The notes under the pieces are model-generated. The model was not told where the DNA came from. It did no database searches and was given only the letters and a program-made list of their open reading frames with translations. From contig NW_004797315.1 of the NCBI RefSeq assembly GCF_000002075.1, positions 606,110 to 670,109 of the forward strand: DNA of 64,000 nucleotides, in the 5' to 3' direction. The translations under genes were made by a program, and so were the position numbers. This document shows, in pieces, positions 1 through 10,560 of this stretch. The stretch is from Aplysia californica. Lineage: Eukaryota; Mollusca; Gastropoda; Aplysiida; Aplysiidae. How positions within the stretch are numbered: the stretch's first letter is position 1; each line of letters starts with the position of its first letter.

Positions 1-37
1 CTTAATCATTTGCGTCTCTCTTATAATCATCTGTCTC

Positions 38-400
<363 letters not shown>

Positions 401-790
401 ATGTTCATGTATCTCTCTGTCATTTCAACTTAGCCATTTTCGACCAGGCCTAGATCTATAGTATATGTGCATTTTACTGCTTGAAAAGCGCAGTTAAAAG
501 TCACCCCGGCCTCTTTTGAAATTACCCAGTCCTTGCCTGCATGGGACAGCCTGCAAAAAAGCCCCCAGATATCTTGCTTTGATCGTCAAACAAATGCTCA
601 GACACGTTTTAATGTTATTAAATCTGATTATATAGCTATATTTTGTTTCATTACGTTCAAGTATTTAGTTACTTGATGTTTATCTTATTAGGTAGTTCGG
701 TTGTACCAGCCACGCACCCGCTTCTGACCGTGCGCGATCGCCGTTGCCCGGGGATCGATACGTATGCATATTATTATTACGCTAGCCTAT

Positions 791-987
791 TACAGTTTAG
801 CCTCTCAATAACGACCTTCGATATAACGACATCCTCTGTAGACATGGAGCCCAGGTCCAGATATTTCCTATACTATATATCGTTAGTAATTTTGGGTTGC
901 CTCTCTATGACGACAACTCTTTATAACGACATTTTCTTCTAGTCCCGACATAGCCCGATGTGCCATTATAGAGAGGCTGCACTGTAT
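791..987. mobile_element. MITE family M1, copy 1
   Basis: This ~197-bp element has inverted ends: TACAGTTTAGCCTCTC at the left and its counterpart ending in GAGAGGCTGCACTGTA at the right. Inside are repeated short motifs of the type ATAACGAC. A second copy with the same ends lies at 9353-9548. There is no coding capacity. TACAGT-like termini and flanking TA suggest a non-autonomous mariner/pogo-like element, but no transposase links it to a family. Confidence 0.7.
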
Positions 988-1269
988 AGCGATAGCGGCT
1001 TTAGTTCACGTCCAGGTGGGCCTTCTTGTTTGAAAGGCCATTGAAAGGAGAGAGAGCGCTCTAGGCCTATATCTTCACAACAATGGTGTTTATGTTTCGT
1101 GACGATCGATTGAGTGTTTCCAGTAGGGCCGAAGTAGCCTAGTCGCACATCGGCGGTCGTCCGCCCCCGGGCTTCCCCGGTTCGCCTCACAGCCACGTGG
1201 TGTTCGTTTGGCCAATTGGACAGGAGTACCCTATTTTGAAGGGTCATTTTTGCGTCATATCCGGTCAAT

Positions 1270-1408
1270 CCAATCCATTTTTAAAAGGCGCGGAGTTCCA
1301 GAGTTCCAGATCGGAGTCGTAGAGATAGATCAAGATTTATGAATGTTTGAATTGTTTGCGTGACCGTCAGACGTCGGGTTTGTGAGCAGTATCGAGTTGA
1401 AGTTCAAG
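1270..1408 (+). other. Candidate promoter and first (untranslated) exon
   Basis: A TATA-like TTTTTAAAAG at about 1278 sits at the edge of a GC-richer stretch. About 120 bases later there is a good splice donor (AAG|GTACGT, exon end 1408). Candidate exons follow at 2061 and 3281. This is inferred from splice-site and composition cues only; no transcript evidence is available. Confidence 0.25.
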
Positions 1409-1587
1409 GTACGTTCCTACTTTACATTTTTGCTTTTTCCTTTGATTTGTCGTTTATTTTATTGTGTGCACACTGCACAGAAGTGTGTGAAGTTTCATTG
1501 TCATTTTATCAATTTTCGAGAGTGGCGAAGAGTATATTATATTATTACGATATATGGCTATTCAGTAGAAATCTGGATTTTGATTAG

Positions 1588-1650
1588 ATAATAGATCTAT
1601 ATCTAGATCTAGAATCTAGCTAGTCTAGAATCTAGATCTATGGCTAGATT
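1588..1650. repeat. TAGATC hexamer-rich array
   Basis: Degenerate tandem TAGATC/CTAGAT units. The same motif recurs at 2188-2262, 11797-11926, 47853-47895 and 48076-48132, and in scattered single copies across the window. Confidence 0.85.
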
Positions 1651-2060
1651 TATGGTCTGAAGAATCATAATAGGCCCTAGATATCTAAATGATAATCTCT
1701 AGAGGGATTATATAGCCTACATCTAGTCCCAATTTTTTGGTGCCCTGATCTCCCTTTTGGGTTTTTTTTTCATCTCGTCGGAAATTCCCGTGCTTCAACT
1801 TCTTCTCTCTCCAACAGATTATTTCTGTTGCCTAACATTGTTCTCATTGCAGGTCTATCAGTATCAGTAGTATCACAGTGTCTAGGACCTCTCTCTGCTG
1901 TGTTTTTTTTAAATCACTATTCGATATATATAGATTCTATAAATTTATTCTAGATCTATATCTTCATCTTTTACTTTGACTTTGACATCAGTCAAAGTGA
2001 AGTTAATAAAATTTAGATTATTTTTTAAAGCAAAACTATTTTTTATTCATTCTCTTTCAG

Positions 2061-2177
2061 ATTCTCTATTCATGTTGGCAGATGCACAGTGTACAGAGAC
2101 AACCTGATCCTCATTGATGTCCAATTCCCCCCCCCCCCCCCCCCATTTTTATGAGCAGTGAAGCAGTCGACTCTATG
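2061..2177 (+). other. Candidate exon, copy 1 of a duplicated pair
   Basis: A pyrimidine tract and CAG (acceptor ending at 2060) precede the block, and GTAAGT follows it (donor at 2178). Its sequence is clearly related to 3281-3367, which is also bounded by an acceptor and a donor. The last 20 bases of the two (AGTGAAGCAGTCGACTCTAY) are almost identical. Copy 1 contains a C homopolymer of about 20. The open frame is very short, so it is probably untranslated leader. No function is assigned. Confidence 0.4.
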
Positions 2178-2187
2178 GTAAGTAGCC

Positions 2188-2262
2188 TAGCTAGACTAGA
2201 CTAGGATCTAGAAGTCTAGAATGATCTAGATCTAGATCTAGATTTAGAAATCTTCTAGATAT
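2188..2262. repeat. TAGATC hexamer-rich array
   Basis: Overlapping CTAGATCTAGAT units immediately downstream of the candidate donor at 2178. Same motif as the array at 1588. Confidence 0.85.
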
Positions 2263-2286
2263 TAAGATACCGTAGGCCTAAGATCA

Positions 2287-2676
2287 CGTGAAGCTATTTG
2301 GACTCAAACTCCAATGCTCGTGCGCAATCACTAGATCTAGGTGTACTGGATGTGAAGCAGACAAGCAATTCGACCTTGTCCTTCCTCGATTTCTAGGATG
2401 GCGGGCCTGGGAAAGTAAGATGGAGAGGGAAAAAGTAAAAGAAAGAGAGAGAGAAAGGGGAGGAGGGGGCTGTCTTTTTCAGGACTGATTATGAATTTTA
2501 TGTTTTGATCCCTTTGTAGTCGTGAAACGCAGTGTTAAATAGCCTACCAGTAGTTTAAAAGTCCGAATAGCAACGGGAGACTATTCGGACTCGAGTATAG
2601 ATCTAGTAGACTTTGCTTACGGTACAAGTAACCGGTGATTGCGCACGCGCACTGGAATTTGAATCCGAATAGCCTC
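2287..2676. mobile_element. Foldback/MITE-like inverted repeat (M9)
   Basis: The left arm (2288-2331, ending GTGCGCAATCAC) is matched by an inverted right arm (2636-2675, starting GTGATTGCGCAC) with modest divergence. Internally, 2561-2570 and 2581-2590 form a perfect 10-bp stem (GTCCGAATAG / CTATTCGGAC) with a 10-base loop. No ORF of note. Probably a non-autonomous DNA element. Confidence 0.5.
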
Positions 2677-2915
2677 CAACGGCTCACTTCATTTTTTTAA
2701 TCATCGCTTTCCTGTTTGACTTTGTGCGTCAATTAGTAAAAACAGCTTGATGTTCAGTTCTTTGACCTTGTTGACCTGCAAGAAGTAGGCCTAGAAGTCA
2801 GTAAGAAGTGTGTTATATATATTGAGTATTATTTAGTTTTGCATAATGTCTAGATCTAGGTCCTTTCTGCTATCCGTATTATTATTTATTATTCTACACA
2901 TCATTCATTTTGACT

Positions 2916-3262
2916 AATAATAATAATAATAATAGATAGCATTTGTATAGCGCATATCCCCACTCAGCAGCAGGCTCTATGCGCTTTACACTATATTATT
3001 ATTAATATTACCCCAGCAGACCATAGAACACTCCGAAACATTCTCAGCTTCCCGGGAAGCATACAGTGCAAGCAGCCGATTAAGCGCTCAAACACTAACA
3101 AACTGACAAGATCTTTCGCTGTCTATAGCCGGGTACCCATTCCCACCTGGGTGAAGTGAGGAAAATTCGCGTAAAGTGCCTTTCCCAAGGACACAACGTC
3201 GGGCCCTTGACGGGATTCGAACCCATAACCTTACGGTTGCGAGTCCGAGAGCCTAACCATTA
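2916..3262 (-). mobile_element. tRNA-derived SINE (family G), minus orientation
   Basis: Read on the minus strand, this starts with a tRNA-like head: an A-box-like TGGTTAGGCTC and a B box GGGTTCGAATCC. The body contains GAATGGGTACC, and the 3' region has GCGCTATACAAATGC followed by (ATT)n. The same body is present in plus orientation at 20388-20618. This architecture is typical of invertebrate tRNA-derived SINEs. It lies between the two duplicated exon candidates. Confidence 0.8.
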
Positions 3263-3280
3263 GATCTAATTCTCTTCCAG

Positions 3281-3367
3281 ATTCCTTATTCCTGTGGATA
3301 CACAGACTGAGACAGCCTGACTGAGGTCCAATTTATTCTTATAATCAGTGAAGCAGTCGACTCTACG
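3281..3367 (+). other. Candidate exon, copy 2 of a duplicated pair
   Basis: Preceded by TTCTCTTCCAG (acceptor ends 3280) and followed by GTAAGA (donor 3368). Homologous to 2061-2177 over its whole length but without the long C run. Both copies keep both splice signals, so they could be alternative or consecutive leader exons of a transcript running into 5378-6390. Inference only. Confidence 0.4.
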
Positions 3368-3486
3368 GTAAGAACATACACACGTACATATTATACACAG
3401 TCGAACCTGGATATTTTGCCAGCCCCACTTACCGCCGGGTTTTGCCAATTTATGACAAGACTATCCTTATTATAAACATAGTATTT

Positions 3487-3625
3487 GTGGGTGGTTGGCA
3501 GGTGCTCTGGTGTGGTTTGCTTCTGAACTTCTTTCCTATCAAACATCTATCATCCTTGATCTCTCCTCCTCCTTTATGATGACCCTATTGTGTTGCAAGT
3601 GCCGTAAAACTCTTATTAAAACTAA
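3487..3625 (+). mobile_element. Short retroposon family A, copy 1
   Basis: Starts GTGGGTGGTTGGCAGG and ends with the GCCGTAAAACTCTTATTAAAAC type tail. It is bounded by a 13-bp target-site duplication, AAACATAGTATTT, at 3474-3486 and 3626-3638. The duplication and A-rich end show LINE-mediated retroposition. No tRNA B box was seen. Confidence 0.85.
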
Positions 3626-3638
3626 AAACATAGTATTT

Positions 3639-4657
3639 AAGCCTTTACACCCCCATCTGCCATCCGCCAACTGTCTCATTTATTAAACGATCCATATTAA
3701 ACTACTGTAAATTTACCCTGTTGTACCGCCAACAAACTGGCCGCAAAATATTTTCGAAATTTAAAAGGTTTAGTGCAAGTTACGTACAGCACCCTCTATC
3801 ACCTGAGAGTGAGATGTAATTCTAGACTCAAACTAATTTCTTTTTTAAAAAATCAAACTGCCTAATCTTAAGGCTTACCACGGATGCTGCCCTGATGCCG
3901 AAAGGTCTGCAGTTCCGCAAGGCTTTAATTTAATTTTGTGAAGTTATGATGTTGATCTGATTATAGTAGCTGAAGGAGAAATAGATGTTGTTTTTGCGCT
4001 CTGTTGAAAATAGGGGACTTCCCCCAACTGATTTTCAATCGAGAAAACAAAATGGCCACCCTAACTTTCGATATTTATCTTTGTCGAGATAACAACAAAT
4101 AACAAAACAACGACAAATATCAACCCAAACTTCCTAATTTAGTTGCTTTTTTTACTTAATTGACTAAGTATTTTTTCCTGTAGAAAGTGAAATGTAAATG
4201 TATGATTTATATCTCTTTAACAGGTGAATCTGTGTCACCCATACTTTGTAACTTTGTTCCGCAATTTGTATCAATTTTGTTTTTAACTTAATATTTATAT
4301 TTTTCCTCAACATTTGAGGCAAGATTTTTAAAAACTTTGCTTCATAAATTTATATAAAATACTATAGATCTAAACCTGTGCCACTTGGAAGATGGGACTA
4401 GTTCACAGCTCTTCCCGCGATCATACACATTTTGTATACGTATAAATATATGGCCAACATCACAGCTTTCCAATGGCAAAACTTTTTATAAGAAATTAAT
4501 TTTATAGTGAACACATTTTTTGCAGAACAAGTGCAGCAGAATAAGCATATAATGTCACGATTAGAAAAAGATGACAGACTAGCTTTTAAAAGCAATATTG
4601 CCCCAGCTATAAACCTTTTAGAATCTGTAAAAACCACCCACTTGATATTTCAATTAG
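3639..4657. other. Intergenic/intronic AT-rich stretch
   Basis: No supportable gene. A short fragment at about 4074-4125 (ATCTTTGTCGAGATAACAAC and neighbours) matches, in inverted orientation, repeats near 63366-63450. The remainder is unrecognised. Confidence 0.5.
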
Positions 4658-5101
4658 TATATGTGAGGCAGCGTTGTGGAATCAGGCTCTCGTCAAAATA
4701 ATCAAAGTGAAGAAACTTGCATTTTTTCGCAGGTTTGTGAATTTTAAAAAATTTTTGTTTTTTGGCTCAACACCTTTCATGCCCTTTAAAGAACTCATTT
4801 CTGAGTGGATTTTTCTGAAAAGCGTTGATTAAAAGCACAAAGAATGTAAATTTTCAGTTACCACGGACTCTTAAGCTAAGGAAATAACTAATCTTTGGCG
4901 GCCATTTTCTCTCTAATTTTACTTCTGAAAACAGGTGACCCCCACCTCCTTCTTTCGCTAATATCTCGACTTGTATTCAAGATAAATGGATATTTTTTTC
5001 ATCCAAATAAAGACAAGTGAACAAGCTTTAAGATGATACCAATAACTCTACATGCCCAAAAATTGATGAGAGCCTGATTCCACCACGCTGCCTCACATAT
5101 A
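4658..5101. mobile_element. MITE family M5, copy 1 (444 bp)
   Basis: Inverted terminal repeats of roughly 40 bp run inward from TATATGTGAGGCAGCG at both ends, with only a few mismatches. There is no ORF beyond random length. A partial second copy, mainly the right half, is at 60222-60375. Confidence 0.75.
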
Positions 5102-5377
5102 TTATTTTAGGAATTTTCTAGAATACAAGTAACAGGTGTGTGTACAAAAATATTGATCTGTTAAGAAAAACTATTGATACAAGTCATTGTGCAAAAGTTG
5201 GAGAGTCTATGTTTGGTATTAAGGTAAATTTGACAATAAGTTGCACTACGAATGTTTGGCCGTACTATAATAGTACGAGCATTTAATGTTCACATATATT
5301 CTATATACTTACTTACCCAGTAATGTATTTCTTCCCGACAGTTTTAACTGAATTTCTTTTCCTGATTTACATTACAG

Positions 5378-5483
5378 GGTGGATTTTGACAAGATAGACG
5401 GGACAAGCATTGGTGGGGATGCTGCCTCTTCGGACACTGCAACACACAAAATGACTACTGGAGTGCAATTTGGAAACCAATTG
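5378..5483 (+). CDS. Candidate internal coding exon, unrecognised protein
   Basis: The block is bounded by ATTACAG (acceptor ends 5377) and GTAAGT (donor at 5484). One frame is open throughout and reads VDFDKIDGTSIGGDAASSDT, then a Thr/Gly/Gln-containing stretch ending GNQL. The other two plus frames hit early stops. The exon would enter with two bases from the previous exon and leave on a codon boundary. The downstream open block at 6088 is not in a compatible phase with the obvious acceptors, so an intervening exon is missing or one of the two is not coding. I do not recognise the protein. It may also be leader sequence. Confidence 0.3.
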
Positions 5484-6087
5484 GTAAGTTCTCTCGTAGT
5501 ACTTGTAGGTAATTGGATAGAGTTTAGATATTATTTTCCAACCCACTGTGTCATTCAATTTTTGCTGTAAATTAGCTTTTTTTTTTAGCATTTCAAAATA
5601 TTTGATTTCACCCTATCATGCAAATAATTGTAGATCTCAAAGCGTATTTACAGAGAAGAGGAAGCTGGGATTGACTTTCAAATCTTTATCAGTGGTTTCT
5701 AAGACTGAAAAAAAATGTTGGTGTTTTTTACTCACAGCATGTTAGGGAATGAGATACAATCTGTGCTAGATTTCCAGTGTACAGTTTTAGAATATATTGG
5801 TATAAAAGTAATTCTTCACATTAATCACGTCATTGTCATTATTTCACAACTTATTTTTACTCAGAACTTTTAGCCCTAAGATGCTTGATAAAGGTTACAG
5901 TTGCAGAAAAATTAGTTTTAAATATTTCTATCTAGAAATTGTAATACCCCTCATTGTTTCAGAATTAAAATTTAAATGTTCCATATCATGTGATTTTGAT
6001 CCACAGAAGCAAAAACTTACAATGGCCAGTGTGCTTCAGAATTTATTTAAACTTTTTTGTTTATGAATTTAATCCACAGATGCAGAA

Positions 6088-6390
6088 ATGTACAGTGGTC
6101 TGTGTGCCACAATGATTCATCTTGGAAAAGGGAGGAAGCCAGACCCTCTGGATGTTCCTGCTACCAACAAGATTTTCGTAATGCGTCACTTAGTTGGAGA
6201 ACAAGGGAAAATGAAAAGGAGTGGTTTCAGAAACTTTTTTCAAAACTCATCTTTGACACCATTTGTGTGGTCAGGAAGTGTGAATGTGGTGCAGAAAACA
6301 CTGACTCTGGAAAGTGACATTCTGTGTGGATTTTTGCTGAGGCCACTGAAAGTGAACTGTGTCTTTTTTCCTGGATGCTTGTGGCATTGA
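6088..6390 (+). CDS. Candidate terminal coding exon, unrecognised 100-aa open frame
   Basis: An acceptor-like AATCCACAG ends at 6079 and a 100-codon open frame follows. It includes MYSGLCATMIHLGKGRKPDP and then a basic, mixed-composition stretch (…NKIFVMRHLVGEQGKMKRSG). This looks more protein-like than the surrounding AT-rich DNA. A diverged copy of the acceptor region and first ~45 bases lies about 80 bases upstream (near 5994-6050). No domain is recognised. Phase does not match the exon ending at 5483. It could be a real 3' exon, a pseudo-exon or a relic. Confidence 0.25.
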   Translation: MYSGLCATMIHLGKGRKPDPLDVPATNKIFVMRHLVGEQGKMKRSGFRNFFQNSSLTPFVWSGSVNVVQKTLTLESDILCGFLLRPLKVNCVFFPGCLWH

Positions 6391-9352
6391 CTGAACAATG
6401 AATATTTTTAACCCCTTGTACTTGTTTAATTAAGTTGGAAATGAAAGCTTGACGTACGAAAATGTTATAGATCTCATTCATTATTTGTCCAAAGAGAGGC
6501 AGATAGATAATGAGGTTAGTTTTTTGTACCTGTGTGGGTCAAATTAATTTGCAATGTCTGCATCATAGTTGCAAAACTCAGATCTTTTGTTTATTGAATA
6601 CAACCATAATTTGCTAAAGGACACAAAAAAGAAAAATAGTACAACTCCAACTGTTCAGGAGCTTTTATCAAAGAAAATTTTTATGAACACAAACACAATT
6701 GACGAACAGGCCGCTACTTCGAAAACATAGCTACACAACCCCCCTGATATTGTTAACGCAAATATTAAGACATGTCCAAAGCTGGTAATTGAATGCACTG
6801 AATGCTGCCCGATAAAATAAAATCTTTAGAAAGTCTCCTGAGTAGGATGGAGCAGGTAAATGCTTTTCTCCAGAATGAAAAAGGAAAAATTGAGCTGCGG
6901 ATGGTGAAATGAAAATCAGATAGGAGTTATATCAAGCTGTCACAGAAAATGAAAAAAAAAAGCAAATGCAAAGCCAAATGAGAGGACTTCACACACAAAA
7001 ATGGAAAACAGTCACTTATGCTTGCATTTTGAAAATAAAAAAATAGATTTTTAAAATTTAACAGATTTTTAAAATTTAAATAGGATTTTTTGGATTTAAA
7101 AAAATGTTGACACAGGTTGGGATTTTTAGTAGCTAAAAGTATGTTCTTTTAGTGCAATATGCATTGTATTTATTTTAACTGATGATTAATTTAAGCAACT
7201 GCAAAAGAAAGCCTTAATCTGTTATACACTATATCAGTGAATTATTCATGGCTACAGACAAAAAATGAAGAAAATGTCAGTGTAGTCTAAAAAAAGGAGG
7301 GGATTGTGCATAAATAAACTTGCATTTTATTACAGTGTGTGTTTGTGCGCGCTGGTTTGTCTAAAAAGAAAAAGAAATGCTAATTTCAATTATCAAAAAA
7401 AAGTAAATTGAATACTGTGTTGTGTTTCTTTTCAATACCTTCAACCCCAAACAACTCAATGGGTAATTTCAACATGAATCTAAATTGTTGGTTATTGTAA
7501 TACTGTTAATATTGTATGAAAGTGATCTACTTTCAAAATTCCTTCAGTTGCTATTTTGTTCCCTGCAATATATATCTGAATTATTATTTTTGTTACATTG
7601 TTTGTGATTTATTTGTTAATGTTTTTATTCTCCTCAGTCACACTTGATTTGATCTGACATTCAATAAATTATTAAGTTTACAGTTAATAAATCTAGACTT
7701 CACTAAAAAATTTTAAAACAGTCCAATGCTTGCAAGCAATGTATCTGTTGGTTTTAAATGTAAACATTGAGCAAACATAAAAAACATGTTCAATGATTTA
7801 CCATGCAGTTCTATAAACACAATTTTGTCACTTCTGTCCATCTTCCTCCTTTTCTGGGGTTTTCATTTGTGAGATGGAGTTTCACAAGAGAGGGCTAGAG
7901 GGGTTTACATTACACAACATAATTGTATATATAGAGTTTCATCTTAATCTTGCATTTTCATAATTTGTAATCATTCCTTCTTCATGCCTGTGTCCGAAAT
8001 TGTTGATCAACCATAACGAATGTGAATTTGTGCCCTAAAGTGAATTTATTCAAAACTGACATAGAGTCAAATAATCTCAGGGAAAGGGGGGCTGTCCAGT
8101 AGTTGACCATTTTTTGTCTCAAGCTCGAATACGCAGCTTGAAATGGCATGTTTCTGGGTAGATTCTTTGGACCCTCTGTCCAACATTGAGTCATCTTGTT
8201 TCATCTTAAACCATTCAATTGTATACGGGTTATTTCCTGTTATACTCATGTCTTTAAAACAAACAAACAAAAAAACCCGAAAACCCCCTAAAGGGAAACA
8301 GTGACTTTGAATGGGTCCTCCTATTTTTAGACATCCCGTCTACAACACTACATGTATCAGTTTTGGATAAATCATGTACACTGTATTTAATGTAGGCCTA
8401 CATCTTCGTACACATTTTTTTTATTATGGTTGATTTAAGAGGTGTAAAGTTTAGCTTTTTACCAAGTTTTTATTCTCAACTTTGTTTTTTCTTTTCTTTT
8501 CTGCCTTCATACTGACAAATTATTTGACATCCCTTCCGTTAAATTTTATGCAAAGTTTTATATTGAAATTGATGCACAGATGACAAGAGTTTTCCCTGAA
8601 AATTTTGACTTAAATAAAATTTGTGCTGCGTTTTTAAATTGAAATTATCCTAAGACAAGATTTTTTTGCCCTTTAAATAAATGGGTCCCTTTCTTTTAGA
8701 CTGGTGATATGTGAGGTTGCAATATATAGTAATAGAGAGAGAGAATGACAGAAAAAGAGGGAATGTGCACAAAGAGATTATATGAGTGTGGAATGTGTAA
8801 TTCTGATGACTGTTGTCCTTGGTTGTACCGTACCTCTGTAAACATTAGGTATGTTTATTAACTTTCGGTTTGGTTGTGCACATTGTTGAACGCAAAGAGC
8901 ATGACTGAGGGGTGCAAGATCCGTTTTATAAATCCTGCCAATGTAGATCTACCTTTCCGTGAACCCCCCCCAACTATACAGTCGACTGCAAATGAGCTGA
9001 TGTTAGGGGAGGGAAAAATAAACAGATCAACTCATCCAAAGTTCAACTTAACTCTTGGGTATTGTAAAGAAGAGGTGCTAGGACCCCAGAAAAGGTTTAA
9101 CTCAAGCGGAGTCAACTGTATTAAATCATCTTTCATGATCATAGCTCATCTCATGTTTTTATGTAACTTTTATGCCTTGTTTAAGAGAGACCTGTTTTTG
9201 TCAACAAGTTTTTACACAAATGTATACTCGTAAACTTTGTTAATGTTCGTTTTTAATTCAAGGTTGAGGATTGGGAAGGTTGTGACTAAAGGGACGTAAG
9301 GACGTAATCCCCATAATTTTTCTTCCAACAACAATAGTATTATCATTATGCT
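6391..9352. other. AT-rich intergenic stretch
   Basis: Mostly AT-rich sequence with no convincing ORF, splice-bounded exon or tRNA. AATAAA-type signals near 6820 and 7310 could end the candidate transcript upstream. The 119-codon open frame at 8874-9233 has no recognisable domain and low-complexity composition, so it is not called as a gene. Confidence 0.5.
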
Positions 9353-9548
9353 TACAGTTCAGCCTCTTTATTTATAGCGACATCATCGGGAACAGAAAAA
9401 ATGTTATAGAGAGGCCTCCAAAATTATTAGAAATGATATATTTAATTTATACGTAAGGAAAAAATCGGGACTTCGGCACCATGTCGCCACATAACCTGGT
9501 AGAGGATGTCGAAAGGTATCGAAGGTCGTATAGAGAGGCTGCACTCTG
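9353..9548. mobile_element. MITE family M1, copy 2
   Basis: Starts TACAGTTCAGCCTCTTTA and ends AGAGAGGCTGCACTCTG. It matches the ends and size of the element at 791-987, with a diverged interior. Confidence 0.7.
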
Positions 9549-9959
9549 CTTTATTTTTTAAATGTTTTTTAGATGGACTACATACTACATGAAAAAAATA
9601 ATGTGTGTCTCATTATAAATATATATGCTGAGGCAAACATTTGTACCAATTATTTGTATTATAATAATAATAAACAGTAATTTACAATGCAGAGTTCTAT
9701 ACAGTTTTTTGTCACTTGTGTTTGTCTTCCTCCTTTTCTGTTTTTTCTTCCTATTTTTAAATCTGTTTCTCTTCACATAACTTTTGCTTCTGTTTCATCT
9801 ATTATTATTATCATAGATGCTCTGTCAATTTCTGATTAATTTTAGGATTGAACTACAGGACCTGAATGGACAATGGCTCCATTGTGGCGCCGACGAAAAT
9901 GAGACCATGTGTGGAGGTCAAATAGGAATTGGGGAGGGGGGGGTTACAGCGATAAAAAT

Positions 9960-10331
9960 CTGCCATCGGCACGACATCGGGTTGACATCGGCAAGAAAAC
10001 TCCGACCTAGGACCGATATCGGTTTGACATCGGCATACGACGGCCATAAAAAATCCGACATCGGCTCGACATCGGGTTGAGATCGGCAAGAAAACTCCGA
10101 CCTAGGACCGATATCGGTTTGACATCGGCATACGACGGCCATAAAAAATCCGACATCGGCTCGACATCGGGTTGAGATCGGCAAGAAAACTCCGACCTAG
10201 GACCGATATCGGTTTGACATCGGCATACGACGGCCATAAAAAATCCGACATCGGCTCGACATCGGCATAGATGGATAGGTCGGCAGCCGCCCTGGGGCCG
10301 ACATCACTCCCGACGGCGGGGCCGACGTAGG
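9960..10331. repeat. 95-bp minisatellite rich in GACATCGG motifs
   Basis: A unit of exactly 95 bp repeats about 3.5 times. The landmark CCATAAAAAATCCGACATCG recurs at 10044, 10139 and 10234. Each unit contains several CGACATCGG / GATATCGG sub-motifs. The array then passes into a GC-rich segment (GGGGCCGACATCACTCCCGA) that recurs on the other side of the assembly gap, so a second, longer period probably spans the gap. Confidence 0.9.
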
Positions 10332-10431
10332 NNNNNNNNNNNNNNNNNNNNNNNNNNNNNNNNNNNNNNNNNNNNNNNNNNNNNNNNNNNNNNNNNNNNN
10401 NNNNNNNNNNNNNNNNNNNNNNNNNNNNNNN
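10332..10431. other. Assembly gap (100 N)
   Basis: 100 Ns, a size often used for gaps of unknown length. The same GC-rich repeat unit flanks both sides, so the gap probably reflects collapse of a tandem array. Confidence 0.98.
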
Positions 10432-10560
10432 GCCCTGGGGCCGACATCACTCCCGACGGCGGGGCCGATGTAGGGCCGATATGAATCCGAAGGTGCAAAT
10501 GAGCCCCAGCCGCCTGCAGCGGCAGCAGCGGGCCGGGAGCGGACATTAAGTTTGTCCGAC
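10432..10560. repeat. GC-rich continuation of the GACATCGG array
   Basis: Repeats the segment seen at about 10290-10331 (GCCCTGGGGCCGACATCACT…). It then continues with a unique GC-rich stretch containing CAGCGGCAGCAGCGGGCC and returns to AT-rich DNA after a last GTCCGACATC. Confidence 0.8.
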
